From positions 84,108 to 148,107 of the forward strand of contig NZ_SOFH01000009.1 of assembly GCF_004402495.1 (NCBI RefSeq): 64,000 nucleotides of DNA, in the 5' to 3' direction. Each line of letters starts with the position of its first letter. Within the stretch, counting starts at the first letter, position 1. Below, in pieces: positions 8,739-17,338 of the stretch. This DNA comes from Cryobacterium sp. HLT2-28 (lineage in GTDB: Bacteria; Actinomycetota; Actinomycetes; Actinomycetales; Microbacteriaceae). The notes beneath the pieces were generated by a model, which saw only the letters and a list, made by a program, of their open reading frames with translations, was not told the DNA's origin and searched no databases. The position numbers and the translations under genes are program-made.

Positions 8739-10373
8739 CTAGCCCGCGTTGATGTTGCGAAGGGCGGTACGGATTCCCAGCACTCCCGTGCCGGGCAGGG
8801 TGATGCTCGTCGACGTGCCGTCGCTGAGGTTGACACCGGGGATGCCGATGGGCACGTAATTCAAAATGAACGCATTCGCGGTCTTGGTTCCCGCCGCGTA
8901 GATCTGACCCTGCCAGACATCGGCGGAGTTGGTGATCGTGCACGGCGAGTAGATCAGGGCGTTGACCCGCGCGCTGACCGTTGTGTGGCTTGCCATCTTG
9001 AAGGTCCCCCCGATTGGGCAGTCCGGAAACTGGTTTCCGCCGACTCCACGGTCCGGCGTGATGAGCCACATATTCCGAGTGTTGGCCACGTTCGACGACA
9101 CGAAGTTGTTGTTGCCCAGGTTGAACGAGTTGGCGATGACCACGAGGTCGCTGGTGAGCGTCTGGGTGGAACTGAGCTTGGTGAAATCCAGCCCCGAGGA
9201 TCCGCACGCGAGCCCGTTGAGCACCTTGGGCGTGGTCGACGCCAGCATGGCGGTCATGGCGCTCACGAACCCGGAATTGGTGCAGTCGGACATCACAAAT
9301 TCGGTGAACCCGCCGGGTGCCCAGTCGGACAGACTGTAGGGGTAGTCCACCCAGCCCGGCACGAAGGGAATGACCGGAGCGACGATGCCGGTCTTACCCG
9401 TGAGGGTTGACCCGATGATTGTCCCTCCCGCCGTGTTCAAAGTGCCGGCCACAATCACCGATCCTCCCACCGATCCGGATATCTTCGTGACTCCACCAGC
9501 GGGCCCCGCAACGATGTTCCCGCCGACCGCTCCCTGGACAAGAACCGGGCCACCAGCCAGCACATTGCCCTGGACAATCGCGGACGGAGCCAGCGACACA
9601 GACGGGTAGGCTCCGCTGTCGGCGCTCACGTTTCCGGTAACCGTGGCACTGTTCAGAGACACCGACCCCGAGGCATAAAGGTCCCCATCGATGAGGCACC
9701 CGCTGGCCAAGGACGCCCCACCCTGGCCGAGAATCACGCTGCCGTGAATCGTCGAGCCTGAGGTGCAGCTCGCGCTGCCGGACAGGTACTGGATCGTGGC
9801 AGGGGTCGCGCTTGAGGAGTTGATATCGAGGTTGTTGACGGTGCTGTCCGTCTGGGAGAACGAGTAAATGGCCGCGCCCGACGCCGTAATCCAGGTAGGG
9901 GGTGTCGGCGTGTAGGGGTAGATCGCCTCGACTTTGCGTTTGTCCCCGGACGCATTACCAAGCATCCCCAGCGTGTTCGCTGATCCCTCGGAGACGAGTT
10001 TGACCCTCTTGAATGCTGCCGATGTAGGACACCCGGCCACCCAGGACGTATCAACATCGCCCGTTGCAGATGCTGACAGCAGAGACGAAGACACCGTGAC
10101 GGTGAACACTGGTTCCGTGGCGGTAGGCCCATACTGCGGCTGGCACACCGAGGTCGCGAGCTTCGCCGCGGCGTAATCGATTCCCGCCTCGCCAGCGGCC
10201 TGTGCCTGCACTCCGGAGCGCGTCGAAGTGGTGTAGCCGACGGCGTACAGCGAGCTCGAGGTGATCGTTATTGCGATTATGGAAGCCACGGCCGTCAGTC
10301 CGAGGGCGACAAGCATGGCGCTTCCGCGTTCGTGACGCAAACGACCTGAGAGTTTGGCGATTACTAGAAGCAC
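8739..10373 (-). CDS. PilX-like minor pilin with beta-helix repeat domain
   Basis: 544 residues from the GTG at 10373 (GGTGAG upstream, overlapping the end of the pilW-like gene by 10 nt). Residues 14-20 read HERGSAM, followed by a hydrophobic helix to about 40, as in PilX-type minor pilins whose cleavage site lacks Phe and Glu5. Residues 165-330 form a glycine- and valine-rich ladder (GSVILG, GDLYASGSVSL, TVTGNVSA, IVQGNVLAGG, GSVGGSVIVAG) that resembles a bactofilin-type beta-helix. Residues 340-544 are a further globular part with several cysteines. Probably a pilus-tip or adhesive subunit; that role is inferred. Confidence 0.72.
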   Translation of the reverse strand: MLLVIAKLSGRLRHERGSAMLVALGLTAVASIIAITITSSSLYAVGYTTSTRSGVQAQAAGEAGIDYAAAKLATSVCQPQYGPTATEPVFTVTVSSSLLSASATGDVDTSWVAGCPTSAAFKRVKLVSEGSANTLGMLGNASGDKRKVEAIYPYTPTPPTWITASGAAIYSFSQTDSTVNNLDINSSSATPATIQYLSGSASCTSGSTIHGSVILGQGGASLASGCLIDGDLYASGSVSLNSATVTGNVSADSGAYPSVSLAPSAIVQGNVLAGGPVLVQGAVGGNIVAGPAGGVTKISGSVGGSVIVAGTLNTAGGTIIGSTLTGKTGIVAPVIPFVPGWVDYPYSLSDWAPGGFTEFVMSDCTNSGFVSAMTAMLASTTPKVLNGLACGSSGLDFTKLSSTQTLTSDLVVIANSFNLGNNNFVSSNVANTRNMWLITPDRGVGGNQFPDCPIGGTFKMASHTTVSARVNALIYSPCTITNSADVWQGQIYAAGTKTANAFILNYVPIGIPGVNLSDGTSTSITLPGTGVLGIRTALRNINAG

Positions 10374-10957
10374 GGTGCGCTCACCATCGATATCTGTGGG
10401 GTATAGGTCGTCGTATTGATCAAAACGTACGGGTGGGCCCCGGCCGCAACACTGAACTTCAGGTCTACGCGGGAACCGCTGGGGGCGTTGAAGACTCGCG
10501 CGGTCACAGGGTCTGCCGGACTCACCCCGCTTCCCAATAGGGACCACACGCCCTGGGGGCCACCGGCGGGCACAGTAATGAGGGAGGCCGGGGACGAGGT
10601 CCTCTTCGTGTAGACGGAACCGCCGTTGAGAGGGGTGTAAAACCAAGCCTGGCACGATGCCGCCGTCGAAGTGGGATCGGTTCCGATGGTACGAACGACC
10701 AGCAACTGGGTGCCGGCTACGGCATCAGTCACGACCGTGACCGCTGAGGCGTTTCGCACGCCGGCCTGTACCGAGCGCGCAATCTGCTGGGCGGTAGTTG
10801 AGGCGTTCGTGACGGACTGAGTTGTCTCCTGTGTTCGCAGGCCGTTGATCAACAGCCCGCCGGCGACGAACAGCACCAGTACGAGCAACGCCATGTAGAT
10901 CAGAAGTTCAGCCAGCGAGAATCCCCATTCGCGGTTCTGTGCTGCGTGCTGCTCCAT
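10364..10957 (-). CDS. PilW-like minor pilin
   Basis: 197 residues. Prepilin signature WGFSLAELLIYMALLVLV at residues 11-28: a Gly-Phe processing site with Glu at +5, then the hydrophobic N-terminal helix. Two Ser/Thr-rich segments and a cysteine pair (SCQAWF, SAPCF) follow. It lies between the pilV- and pilX-like genes, the order common for minor pilin priming complexes. The start is one codon length beyond the stop of the pilV-like gene, and its 3' end overlaps the next gene by 10 nt. The family name is by analogy of position and size. Confidence 0.78.
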   Translation of the reverse strand: MEQHAAQNREWGFSLAELLIYMALLVLVLFVAGGLLINGLRTQETTQSVTNASTTAQQIARSVQAGVRNASAVTVVTDAVAGTQLLVVRTIGTDPTSTAASCQAWFYTPLNGGSVYTKRTSSPASLITVPAGGPQGVWSLLGSGVSPADPVTARVFNAPSGSRVDLKFSVAAGAHPYVLINTTTYTPQISMVSAPCF

Positions 10958-10959
10958 GG

Positions 10960-11415
10960 CTAGTACCCCCCCGAAGCGACGAAGATGAGCGTGCTGGCGG
11001 AGGCAGTGGAATTGGGATATCCGACCTGGGTGACTGACACTCTCACCCGAACGTACCCCGCCGTCAGGCTCGCTGTGCAGCCGCTGAAGGTGTCCCAGAC
11101 GGGCTGCAACACGACGCCGCGCGGATCGACGACCGGAGCCTGGGTGAGAGCGAGAAACGACTGGATGTCGGTGCAGCTCGGTGTCGTGGATGTGACCGAA
11201 CGCACAGCGCGGGCCGCCTCGATCTGCATATTGACGATCTGAGCCGCGGTGGCAATCGTCGTGTTTCTAGCCGTGAACTGCAGATTCGTGATGAGTATGG
11301 GGGCGAAGGAGATGATGAGCAGGCCCAGTAGAAACATGGACACAACGATTTCAATAATGCCGAAACCGCGCTCGTCGTCGTTAGCCTGCGTGCGCCGGCC
11401 GGGCTGGTCGTTCAT
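10960..11415 (-). CDS. PilV-like minor pilin
   Basis: 151 residues from the ATG at 11415 (GCGAGG upstream); longer in-frame extension is possible but overlaps the preceding pilin gene. Charged leader, then RGFGIIEIVVSMFLLGLLI: the Gly-Phe cleavage site, Glu at +5 and hydrophobic helix of a type IV pilin. The remainder is a small extracytoplasmic domain with a cysteine pair (SCTDIQ, FSGCTAS). Second of the minor pilin genes. Likely part of the priming complex that starts pilus polymerisation. Confidence 0.78.
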   Translation of the reverse strand: MNDQPGRRTQANDDERGFGIIEIVVSMFLLGLLIISFAPILITNLQFTARNTTIATAAQIVNMQIEAARAVRSVTSTTPSCTDIQSFLALTQAPVVDPRGVVLQPVWDTFSGCTASLTAGYVRVRVSVTQVGYPNSTASASTLIFVASGGY

Positions 11416-11495
11416 CCGTGCCTCGCTTGGATGTCGGGTATCCGTGGGTTTCGTGACTCCTGGCCGTGCGGCACTGGAGCCCACATAAATGGGGG

Positions 11496-11975
11496 TCACT
11501 GAGTGAGCACTCCGGTGGCCGAACACGCGGTGAACGCGCAGGACGCGACGCCCGAGACATGACTGGCACCGACCTTCGCGCCGGTCGTGGAGACTGCATA
11601 AACGCAGAAGTCCGTTGAGGCACCAGTGCCCTTAGTGAGCACGGGGATGGAACCCGGAGAGACATAGTTATTGTCGGTGGCCAGCGGAGAAACATACCCG
11701 TATTTCGCGGGCAAACTGGCCACGTCGGCGGGAAGGGAACCCTCGCTATCCGTCGCGTACGCGACGACGGCGGTCTTGGCATTGCGCACGTCCGACTTCA
11801 CGGCACTGTCCACGGCGTTGTTCTGAATGCCCAGGTACACCGGGACGGCGATTGCGGACAATATGCCGATGATGATGACGACGACGAGGAGCTCAATCAG
11901 GGTGAAGCCCTGCACGCCCTGCGACAAGCGCCCGCGACGAGCAGCCGGGGCGCGCGAGACGCTGGAAGTCATCAT
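11496..11975 (-). CDS. Type IV pilin, second copy
   Basis: 159 residues from the first of two adjacent ATG codons (11975). Leader of about 22 residues, then QGFTLIELLVVVIIIGIL, the class III prepilin signature with cleavage after Gly and Glu at +5. Its N-terminal 45 mature residues are nearly identical to the neighbouring pilin at 12080 (shared PVYLGIQNNA and DSAVKSDV), but the C-terminal half differs. Mature protein ends with a cysteine-containing loop (FCVYAV, CAFTACSATGVLTQ). Tandem duplication of the pilin gene is likely; which copy is the major subunit is not determined by sequence. Confidence 0.88.
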   Translation of the reverse strand: MMTSSVSRAPAARRGRLSQGVQGFTLIELLVVVIIIGILSAIAVPVYLGIQNNAVDSAVKSDVRNAKTAVVAYATDSEGSLPADVASLPAKYGYVSPLATDNNYVSPGSIPVLTKGTGASTDFCVYAVSTTGAKVGASHVSGVASCAFTACSATGVLTQ

Positions 11976-12079
11976 CTCTATCCGTTCCTGAGTAGTGAAA
12001 GGGCAAAGGTGAGCATGCCCACTACCGAGCGGTGACCTGGGGGCACTGTGAGGCACCCCCAGGTCGATGCGGCCGATTG

Positions 12080-12559
12080 TTACGGGGTGAGTACTCCGCC
12101 TGCGCTGCACGCGGTCGTCGCGCTGGAGACGATGCCGGAGATGTCGCTGGCGCCGATCTTGGTGCCGGTCACCGCAGTGGCAATGATGCAGAATGCGCTA
12201 CCGGAAAACGAAAGCGTGGGAAGCCCGGCGGCGGAGGTGTAGTTCCCGCCAGTTCCTGCCGGCGCGACGTAGCCGTACTTCGACGGCAGGGCGCTGAGGG
12301 TGGCAGGAAGCGCGCCGTTGTTGTCGGTCGCGTATGCCGCGATAGCGGTCTTGGCGTTGGCCACATCCGACTTCACGGCGCTGTCCTTGGCGTTGTTCTG
12401 GATGCCCAGGTACACCGGGATGGCGATCGCGGCGAGGATGCCGATGATGATCACGACGACGAGGAGCTCGATCAGGGTGAAGCCCTTTTCGCTCTTCTGG
12501 AGGGAATTACGGCGGCTGTTGAGCCCGCCCATGATGCGAGAAACCATGAGGATGTCCAT
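12080..12559 (-). CDS. pilA: Type IV pilin, probable major subunit
   Basis: 159 residues from the ATG at 12559; an in-frame ATG at codon 5 is possible, and neither has a strong ribosome site. The leader ends in EKG, followed by FTLIELLVVVIIIGILAAIA, a textbook prepilin helix with Glu at +5. The C-terminal half carries a cysteine pair (AFCIIAT, TTACSAGG). First pilin after pilC, behind a 167-nt spacer with homopolymer tracts and a hairpin, a placement that suggests independent control of its level. Nearly identical N-terminus to the pilin at 11496. Confidence 0.88.
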   Translation of the reverse strand: MDILMVSRIMGGLNSRRNSLQKSEKGFTLIELLVVVIIIGILAAIAIPVYLGIQNNAKDSAVKSDVANAKTAIAAYATDNNGALPATLSALPSKYGYVAPAGTGGNYTSAAGLPTLSFSGSAFCIIATAVTGTKIGASDISGIVSSATTACSAGGVLTP

Positions 12560-12656
12560 TTCAATCTAGTGCTGCTGTGGGCGGGAATTCCGGATCAGAT
12601 GATCCAGCATGGTACTCATGATATTGAGAGAAATCTCCCAGAAGAATCCCGCCAAT

Positions 12657-12684
12657 GGGGGGGTATACACCGATACTCCCCCCC
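12657..12684 (-). promoter_or_regulatory. G7/C7 hairpin between pilC and the pilin gene
   Basis: In the spacer 12560-12726, a run of seven G (12657-12663) followed by TAT pairs with ATA, a two-base bulge and seven C (12678-12684). A second C7 run lies at 12710-12716. On the transcribed strand this makes a stable stem directly after pilC and before the pilin genes. It could be an attenuator, a processing site that leaves pilin mRNA more abundant, or a slippage-prone tract. No convincing separate promoter was found in the spacer. Confidence 0.5.
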
Positions 12685-12726
12685 AGTTGTAGGGATGGGG
12701 AGAGCGACACCCCCCCACTTCGGGGA

Positions 12727-13956
12727 CTACTTGATCAGTGTCGAGATGTTGAAGATCGGCAGGTATAGGGCGACTATCATGCCTCCGACCACGACGCCGA
12801 GGAAGGCGACCATTAGAGGTTCGATCATGGCGGTCAGTTGCTCGGTGGCGGACTCAACTTCCTGATCGTAGAAATCCGCGATCTTGTTCAGCATCTGCTC
12901 GAGGGAACCGGAGTCCTCACCAACGGAGATCATCTGGGTCACCATGTTTGGAAACACGGGCTCCTGGGCAAGGGGACCGCCAATGGAATGTCCCTGGCGT
13001 ACCGAGTCGGCCACCTTGACCAGTGCCTGCTCGACCACCCAGTTGCCCGAGGTCTCACCGACGATGTGAAGGGCCTGAAGGATGGGTACGCCGGCGCCAA
13101 TCATATTCGCGAAGTTGCGACTAAATCGAGCGACCGCGATCTTCTTGAGCAGCTGCCCGAAGACCGGCAGCTTCAACTTGAGCGGATCAAGGAACTTGCG
13201 CACACGTTCCGTGTTCTTATTGCGCGGCCACCAAATCGCAAAGGCGATCCCGATCACGACGAGAATCGGAGCGATGTAAATCATCGACCGGGACAGATAC
13301 ACGAGCATCATCGTGGGGAGCGGGAGTTGCCCACCCAGATTCGTAAACATGTTCTCGAATACCGGAACGATGAAAATCAGCATCGCGACGACAGATACCA
13401 GGGACATGACAAGCACGATCACGGGATAGGTCATCGCAGACTTAATCGTGCCTCGCAGTTTGACCTCCTTTTCGAAGTTTTCGGCGATCGAATCCAGGGA
13501 ACCCTCCAGGAAACCGCCGGTCTCACCCGCCCGAACCATGTTCACCATCAAAGGCGGGAACGATTTGGAATGCTGCGCCATTGCATCGGAGATGGACACA
13601 CCAGTCTCGACGTCATCCCTAACCGCAACGAGAATTTTAGTGAGCGGCTTACTCTCGGTTTGTTCGGCGAGAATGTTGAGCGTTCGCAAAAGGGAAAGTC
13701 CCGCCCCGATCATGGTTGCCATCTGCCGGCTCATGATCGCCAGGTCCTTCAGGCTCACGCCTTTGCTGAAACCAGGAATGTTGATTTCTCGGCTCAGCCC
13801 GCTCCCTTCCGGGACGACGACCATGGAGATTGGTGATAGCCCCATGGCGCGGAGGCGCGACATTGCCACGCTTTCAGACGAGGCATCCAGACGCCCCTTG
13901 ACGGCTTTGCCAGCCGCGTCACGAGCCTTGTATGCGTAGGCAAGGTTCGATGCCAC
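12727..13956 (-). CDS. pilC: Type IV pilus inner-membrane platform protein PilC
   Basis: 409 residues, the usual length. Two T2SSF repeats: residues about 68-190 beginning KDLAIMSRQMATMIGAGLSL, and about 270-395 beginning VARFSRNFANMIGAGVPI. Three to four membrane helices, including a strong pair near 165-240. The GTG start overlaps the pilT stop by one base (TAGTG). PilC is the membrane platform on which PilB and PilT act. Strong assignment. Confidence 0.95.
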   Translation of the reverse strand: MASNLAYAYKARDAAGKAVKGRLDASSESVAMSRLRAMGLSPISMVVVPEGSGLSREINIPGFSKGVSLKDLAIMSRQMATMIGAGLSLLRTLNILAEQTESKPLTKILVAVRDDVETGVSISDAMAQHSKSFPPLMVNMVRAGETGGFLEGSLDSIAENFEKEVKLRGTIKSAMTYPVIVLVMSLVSVVAMLIFIVPVFENMFTNLGGQLPLPTMMLVYLSRSMIYIAPILVVIGIAFAIWWPRNKNTERVRKFLDPLKLKLPVFGQLLKKIAVARFSRNFANMIGAGVPILQALHIVGETSGNWVVEQALVKVADSVRQGHSIGGPLAQEPVFPNMVTQMISVGEDSGSLEQMLNKIADFYDQEVESATEQLTAMIEPLMVAFLGVVVGGMIVALYLPIFNISTLIK

Positions 13957-15353
13957 TAACGGCCCCTGGGCGAGTAGGAGTCGCCGAAGTCGATTCCGCC
14001 GGCTGACATGGCGTTCACGGACGCCTCGGTCGGATCGACGCGCCGGATCAGCTGCGCGAGGCCTTCGAGGTCCTGCGCCTTCTCCTCGGCCGACGCCCGG
14101 GTGATCGAGCCCGCGTCCACAAGCTCGGCGAGGTGCTGATCCATCGTGTGCATGCCCAGGGCGCGACCGGCCTGCATCGACGACGCGATCTGGTAGGTCT
14201 TTCCTTCGCGAATCAGGTTCGCAACCGCCGGCGTGGTGACCATGACCTCTGTGGCGACGACCCGGCCACCGCCGACCTTCTTGACCAGGGTCTGACAGAC
14301 CACGCCCTGCAGGGTGGCGGCGAGCTGGGCGCGCACCTGCCCCTGTTGGTGCGGCGGGAACACGTCGATGACACGGTCTATGGTCTGGGCCGCGGACTGC
14401 GTGTGCAGGGTGGCGAAGACGAGGTGGCCGGTCTCGGCGGCGGTCAGGGCGACCGAGATCGTCTCCAGGTCGCGCAGCTCGCCGATCAGGATCACGTCGG
14501 GGTCCTGGCGCAGCACGTGCTTCAGCGCGGCGGCGAAGCTCTTGGTGTCGTGGCCCACCTCGCGCTGGTTGACCAGGGATTTCTGGTGCTTGTGCAGGAA
14601 CTCGATCGGGTCCTCGACCGTCACGATGTGGTCGGCGCGGGTGCGGTTGACCAGGTCGATGAGGGCCGCCAGGGTGGTCGACTTGCCCGAACCAGTCGGG
14701 CCGGTCACCAGCACGAGGCCACGGGGCAGCTTGGCGAACTGACTCACGGTCTCGGGGATGCCGAGCTCTTTCAGCGGCTTGATCTCGCGCGGGATCAGCC
14801 GGAACGCCCCGCCGATCGAGTTGCGCTGGTAATAGTAGTTGACGCGAAAGCGCGCGCCGCCCGCGGTGTAGGCGAAGTCGAGCTCGAGCTCTTCCTCGAA
14901 CTGTGCGCGCTGCTTGGCCGAGAGGATGCTGTAGAGCGCCGAAGTGACCTTGTCACCCATCCAGCGGGACTCACCCTCGATCGGCCGGAGGCCACCGTCG
15001 ACGCGGATGCTCGGCGGGGCGCCGACCGTGATGTGCAGGTCGGACGCACCGGTGTCGAGCACCTCGGCCAGTGCATTCAGCAGATCGAGGTCCGAGACCT
15101 CGTTGTCGGTGCTCCTGGTGCGGGAGCGACGCCCTGTTGTCTCGACCGGCCCGGTGTCCGAGTCCACCGGAAGAACGGCGGTCTCTAGAAGATGGGCCTG
15201 CGGGACATCCGTGACAGGCGCTGCAACAGCCGGGATCTCCGCAACCTCGTCAACGGACTCGTCGAGGTCGTCTGGTTCGGCATCGCCGAGGCTCCAGCTG
15301 CCTCCCGCTGTTCCCGGCGGTGTCACCGGAATTTCATAGATGGGCTGGCTCAT
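13956..15353 (-). CDS. pilT: Pilus retraction ATPase PilT, with acidic N-terminal extension
   Basis: Hexameric motor that depolymerises the pilus and drives retraction. 465 residues, about 110 longer than typical PilT. The extra N-terminal part (about 1-90) is acidic and low-complexity, with no known domain. The core has Walker A GPTGSGKST (218-226), the Asp box TVEDPIEF, Walker B DVILIGELRD, the His box GHLVFATLHT, and the retraction-type motif NLIREGK near residue 395. Start ATG with GGGGAC upstream, 19 nt after pilB. Its presence implies retractile pili. Confidence 0.93.
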   Translation of the reverse strand: MSQPIYEIPVTPPGTAGGSWSLGDAEPDDLDESVDEVAEIPAVAAPVTDVPQAHLLETAVLPVDSDTGPVETTGRRSRTRSTDNEVSDLDLLNALAEVLDTGASDLHITVGAPPSIRVDGGLRPIEGESRWMGDKVTSALYSILSAKQRAQFEEELELDFAYTAGGARFRVNYYYQRNSIGGAFRLIPREIKPLKELGIPETVSQFAKLPRGLVLVTGPTGSGKSTTLAALIDLVNRTRADHIVTVEDPIEFLHKHQKSLVNQREVGHDTKSFAAALKHVLRQDPDVILIGELRDLETISVALTAAETGHLVFATLHTQSAAQTIDRVIDVFPPHQQGQVRAQLAATLQGVVCQTLVKKVGGGRVVATEVMVTTPAVANLIREGKTYQIASSMQAGRALGMHTMDQHLAELVDAGSITRASAEEKAQDLEGLAQLIRRVDPTEASVNAMSAGGIDFGDSYSPRGR

Positions 15354-15372
15354 GCAGATGTCCCCTTCAGCA

Positions 15373-17043
15373 CTATGCGACCACTCGCAAGATTTCTTCG
15401 ATCGATGTCAAGCCCAGCCGGGCTTTCGCCCAGCCGTCTTCGCGGAGGGTGATCATGCCCTGCTCGCGCGCGACCCGGCCGATTTCGGCGCTGGACGCGC
15501 GGGCGACGGCGAGGCGCTCGATGTCCTCGGTCACCGTCATCACCTCGTGCACCGCGATTCGGCCGCGGTAGCCGGTCTTCGAACAATGCGAGCAGCCGAC
15601 CGGTCCATAGATCGTGGGCAGCGGCCGCTCCGGGTCGAACGCGAAGCGCAACCGGGTCAGGTACTCCGCTGACAGCACGGACGGCTTCTTGCACTTGTCG
15701 CAGAGGCGTCGGGCCAGCCGCTGGGCGACCACGCAGTCCAGGGCGGACCCGACCAGGAACGGTTCGATGCCCATCTCCGTGAGCCGGGTGATCGCGCTCG
15801 GCGCGTCGTTGGTGTGCAGGGTCGACAGCACGAGGTGCCCGGTCAGCGACGCCTCGATGGCGATCTGCGCGGTCTCGTGGTCGCGGATCTCACCCAGCAG
15901 CACGACATCCGGGTCGCTGCGCAGGATGCTCCGGAGCGCGCTGGCGAAGGTGAGGCCGGCCTTCGGGTTCACCTGCACCTGGTTAATGCCCGCCATGCGG
16001 TACTCGACCGGGTCTTCGACCGTGATCACATTGATCTCGGGGCGGGCGACGGCGCCCAGGGTCGTGTAGAGGGTGGTCGACTTGCCCGAACCCGTCGGAC
16101 CGGTGATCAGAATCATGCCGTAGGGCTTGGAGTACGAAGTCTTGTACGCCTCGAAGTTGTAGTCCAGGAGAGCCAGCGCGCGCACGTCGAGAGTCGTGTT
16201 CGAGTTGTCGAGGATTCGCATGACGACCTTCTCGCCCCACACGGTGGGCAGGGTCGCGACGCGCAGGTCGATCTGGCGGCCGGCGTGACGCACGGTCATG
16301 CGGCCGTCCTGCGGTTTGCGCCGCTCGGCGATGTCGATGTCGCTCATGATCTTGAGCCGCGAAATGACGCCGTTCTGGATGCTCTTGGGCGCGGTCTGCA
16401 TCTCGTGCAGCACGCCGTCGATGCGGTAGCGCACCCGCAGGCTGTGCTCGCCGGGTTCGATGTGGATGTCGGAGGCTAGGTCCTGGATGGCCTGGCTGAC
16501 CAGCAGGTTCACGAACCGAACGATCGGGGCGTCGTCGTCGATGGAGTCCGAGACGCCGAAGGATGAGCTCTCGGCGGCGGCGTTCTCTTCCTCCAGGGTG
16601 GAGGTGAGGTCGCTGAGTTCGTCGTCGGCGCGGTGGTAGCGGGTTATCGCAGCGAGCAGGTCGCCACGTTCGGCGACCACCTGGGTGACGCGCATTCGGG
16701 AGGCCTCGCGCACGTCGTCGACGGCGAAGACGTTGCCGGGATCGACCATGGCCAGGATGAGCCGGCCGTTGTCGACCGCGATCGGGATCACTTCGTGGCG
16801 TTTGCAGACCGCGACCGGCACCAGCGAGACCGCAAGCCGGTCGACCGGGTAGTCGGCAAGCTCGACGAAGGGGAGGTTGGCCTGCTGCGCTCGGGCCTTG
16901 GCGAATTGCACCTCGGTGATGACGCCCTTGGTGACGAGGGCGCGCACGGCGGTCTCGTCGGCCGGGTCGCCGGCCATCAAATGGTCGAGTTCCTCGATCG
17001 GCAGCAGACCGTGCAGGATCAGAATCTCGGTGAGGCTGGCCAC
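15373..17043 (-). CDS. pilB: Pilus extension ATPase PilB
   Basis: Hexameric motor for pilus polymerisation, 556 residues, normal length. N-terminal MshEN-type region (about 3-120) with LTEILILHGLLPIEELDHLM, a degenerate form of the c-di-GMP-binding repeat lacking the usual Arg. Core: Walker A GPTGSGKSTT (from about 314), Asp box TVEDPVEY, Walker B DVVLLGEIRD, His box GHLVLSTLHT. A tetracysteine zinc site follows (CDKC and CSHC). GTG start with GGGAGAGG upstream. First gene of the pilus operon. Confidence 0.95.
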   Translation of the reverse strand: MASLTEILILHGLLPIEELDHLMAGDPADETAVRALVTKGVITEVQFAKARAQQANLPFVELADYPVDRLAVSLVPVAVCKRHEVIPIAVDNGRLILAMVDPGNVFAVDDVREASRMRVTQVVAERGDLLAAITRYHRADDELSDLTSTLEEENAAAESSSFGVSDSIDDDAPIVRFVNLLVSQAIQDLASDIHIEPGEHSLRVRYRIDGVLHEMQTAPKSIQNGVISRLKIMSDIDIAERRKPQDGRMTVRHAGRQIDLRVATLPTVWGEKVVMRILDNSNTTLDVRALALLDYNFEAYKTSYSKPYGMILITGPTGSGKSTTLYTTLGAVARPEINVITVEDPVEYRMAGINQVQVNPKAGLTFASALRSILRSDPDVVLLGEIRDHETAQIAIEASLTGHLVLSTLHTNDAPSAITRLTEMGIEPFLVGSALDCVVAQRLARRLCDKCKKPSVLSAEYLTRLRFAFDPERPLPTIYGPVGCSHCSKTGYRGRIAVHEVMTVTEDIERLAVARASSAEIGRVAREQGMITLREDGWAKARLGLTSIEEILRVVA

Positions 17044-17194
17044 GCGAACCTCTCCCGGACTGTAGAGCGCTGCTGGAACTGCGAGTGCTTGCAGCAGGGT
17101 GAAGCGGCACTCGAAATGTAATGGGTAACGAAAAACGATATCCCGCCGGGGTGCCGCCGAACAGTCCCGCGATCAGGGGGTACGGGGGTGAAAC

Positions 17195-17204
17195 GGTACG
17201 TACC
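17195..17204. promoter_or_regulatory. Short perfect palindrome upstream of pilB
   Basis: GGTACGTACC, a 10-bp perfect palindrome, sits about 150 nt before pilB in the 295-bp spacer 17044-17338. It might be a regulator site for the pilus operon. The spacer also has an AT-rich stretch (17111-17140) where a promoter would be expected, but no pair of -35 and -10 boxes stands out. A weak 6-bp inverted repeat (17244-17249 with 17273-17278) could terminate the upstream GGDEF-EAL gene. Confidence 0.3.
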
Positions 17205-17338
17205 CAGGGATTCACTTTGCTGAGCCGTACTTGAAGAGTAGCGCCCCGGAACCGTCGCCCGACGCCGCAGCGCCGGGGAGAGGGAACCAGATCGCCGCGG
17301 CTTCACCCCGTTCGGTGGGCCGGGAGGCACCTCGCCAG

